Of a stretch of DNA of 64,000 nucleotides, positions 62,991 through 64,000 are shown piece by piece; the stretch's first letter is position 1, and every line of letters starts with the position of its first letter. The translations under genes were made by a program, and so were the position numbers. Location of the stretch: NCBI RefSeq assembly GCF_000022145.1, contig NC_011891.1, positions 3,640,501 through 3,704,500 on the forward strand, in the 5' to 3' direction. The notes under the pieces were generated by a model that saw only the letters and a list, made by a program, of their open reading frames with translations, searched no databases and was not told the origin of the DNA. This stretch comes from Anaeromyxobacter dehalogenans 2CP-1. Lineage in GTDB: Bacteria > Myxococcota > Myxococcia > Myxococcales > Anaeromyxobacteraceae.

Positions 62991-63731
62991 ATGACGACGA
63001 CGACTGGGGCCGGGCTGAAGGATCGGACGGTGGTGGTGGTGGGCGGCGGGTCGGGCATCGGCCTCGCGGTCGCGCGGGAGGCGCTGGCGCGCGGCGCGGA
63101 GGTGGTGCTGGCGGGGCGCTCCCGGGAGCGCCTGGCGCGCGCGCTCGGAACGCTCGGCGCCGGCGCGCGGGCGCGGGCCGTCGCGGCCGACGTCCGGCAG
63201 GAGGACGAGGTGATGCGGCTGTTCCGGGAGGTCCCGGCCGCCGACCACGTGGTCGCGACGGCGGTCGTGCCCGCGTACCAGCCCATCGCCGCGTTCGACC
63301 TCGAGGCGGCCCGCGCGGTGGTGGACTCGAAGCTGCTCGGCGCGCTGCTGCTCGCGAAGCACGGGGCGCCCAGGCTGCGGCCGGGCGGCTCGCTCACGTT
63401 CACCACCGGGATCGCCGCGGATCGCCCGATGCCACGGGGCGCGATGATCGCCGCCGTGAACGGCGCGCTGGCCGCCTTCGTGCGGGCCGCGGCGCTGGAG
63501 CTCGCCCCGCTGCGGGTGAACGCGCTCTCGCCCGGGTGGGTGGACACGGAGATCTGGGACGCGGTCGCCGGCGACGGCAAGGCGGCGACGTTCGCCGCGA
63601 TGGCCGAGCGGCTCCCCGCCCGCCGGATCGGGCGGCCGGAGGACGTCGCCCACGCCGCCGCGTTCCTGATGGAGAACGGCTTCACCACCGGGAGCGTGCT
63701 CCGGGTGGACGGGGGGCATCCGCTGGTCTAG
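62991..63731 (+). CDS. Short-chain dehydrogenase/reductase lacking the usual YxxxK
   Basis: A 246-residue NAD(P)-binding protein starting MTTTTGAGLKDRTVVVVGGG (ATG 62991; ATG 62979 possible). The cofactor site is GGGSGIGLAVAREAL and the C-terminus has NALSPGWVDTEIWDAV and GSVLRVDGGHPLV, all normal for SDRs. Where SxnYxxxK should be, the protein reads TTGIAADRPMPRGAMIAAVN, with neither Tyr nor Lys. This occurs in a subset of SDR-like proteins whose activity is unproved. Divergent from the LysR gene. Confidence 0.88.
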   Translation: MTTTTGAGLKDRTVVVVGGGSGIGLAVAREALARGAEVVLAGRSRERLARALGTLGAGARARAVAADVRQEDEVMRLFREVPAADHVVATAVVPAYQPIAAFDLEAARAVVDSKLLGALLLAKHGAPRLRPGGSLTFTTGIAADRPMPRGAMIAAVNGALAAFVRAAALELAPLRVNALSPGWVDTEIWDAVAGDGKAATFAAMAERLPARRIGRPEDVAHAAAFLMENGFTTGSVLRVDGGHPLV

Positions 63732-63806
63732 GCGGCGCTCCGCGACCCCGTCCTCACGAGGCGAGCGCCCCGGCCGCGCGCGCCGCCGGCGGCCGGGGCG
63801 CCCGGC

Positions 63807-64000
63807 TCACCCGCGGTCGCGGTCGCGGTACATCCGTCGCTGCGCCTTCTTGATGGGCCGCCAGCGCAGCTTCTCCGCCCGCGCCGCCGCGCCGCCGCGG
63901 CGGGCCTCCTGGAGCGCCGCCTCGCGCTCCAGCTTGCGCAGGCTCTCGAGCCGCCCGGCGTCGAGCCGGCCCGCCTCCACCGCCCCGGCCACCGCGCAGC
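63807..64000 (-). CDS. rsgA: Ribosome small subunit-dependent GTPase RsgA (C-terminal part only)
   Basis: The last 63 codons of a gene that begins outside the window. CAVAGAVEAGRLDAGRLESL, then RKLEREAALQEARRGGAAAR and KWR-like LRWRPIKKAQRRMYRDRDRG, match the C-terminal zinc domain tail of RsgA/YjeQ, including the Cys at the start of the segment and the ExKLxRE, W-x-IxKA-R pattern. RsgA is a circularly permuted GTPase that matures the 30S subunit. Confidence 0.8.
   Translation of the reverse strand, partial: CAVAGAVEAGRLDAGRLESLRKLEREAALQEARRGGAAARAEKLRWRPIKKAQRRMYRDRDRG

Overview
The window is uniformly very GC-rich, with tightly packed genes, many GTG starts, multihaem c-type cytochromes, cysteine-rich lipoproteins of the kind common in myxobacteria, sigma-54 control and several ECF/one-component regulators. 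I infer a Myxococcota chromosome, most like Anaeromyxobacter; this is judgement from gene content, not a database match. I see no tRNA, rRNA, CRISPR array, insertion sequence or prophage.

Layout. 1-8.1 kb: core metabolism (partial pgi, GMC oxidoreductase, aminotransferase, a chemoreceptor, argG). 8.5-13 kb: a translationally coupled respiratory set (tetrahaem cytochrome, Tat-exported four-cluster Fe-S protein, NrfD-type quinone-interacting membrane subunit, large membrane protein). 13-17.1 kb: an octahaem OTR-family lipoprotein read from a -24/-12 promoter and, divergently, a sigma-54 activator with a cysteine-rich PAS domain; three GTTCAC/GTGAAC inverted repeats lie between them. 17.3-22.1 kb: an altered rubrerythrin, ArsR and HxlR regulators, a QorB-like reductase, an aldo/keto reductase and a bacterial deoxyhypusine-synthase-like enzyme. 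22.3-30.1 kb: M1 aminopeptidase, TetR regulator flanked by inverted operators, hydrolase with a zinc-ribbon tail, very large patatin. 30.1-34.3 kb: a two-subunit molybdenum hydroxylase with XdhC and MobA-like maturation genes. 34.4-45.7 kb: outer-membrane protein, M3 peptidase, histidine kinase, then a TolC/HlyD/ABC exporter with the YbhF ATPase split in two.

45.7-49.4 kb holds the most striking gene: acetate kinase and phosphoketolase joined in one 1230-codon open frame, with a good internal ribosome-binding site and GTG exactly at the phosphoketolase start. Phosphoketolase makes acetyl phosphate and acetate kinase uses it, so the fusion joins consecutive steps. 49.5-51 kb carries a small monooxygenase-like protein and a decayed DsbA-NhaA gene. 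51.1-55.3 kb is a CUT1-type sugar ABC importer. 55.5-63.7 kb contains a BON-domain protein, two SnoaL-tailed ECF sigma factors (one with a YCII/DGPF protein, the other a clear ECF41 with its carboxymuconolactone-decarboxylase partner and matching divergent promoters), a hydrolase remnant, a cysteine-repeat lipoprotein, and a LysR/SDR pair. The window ends in rsgA.
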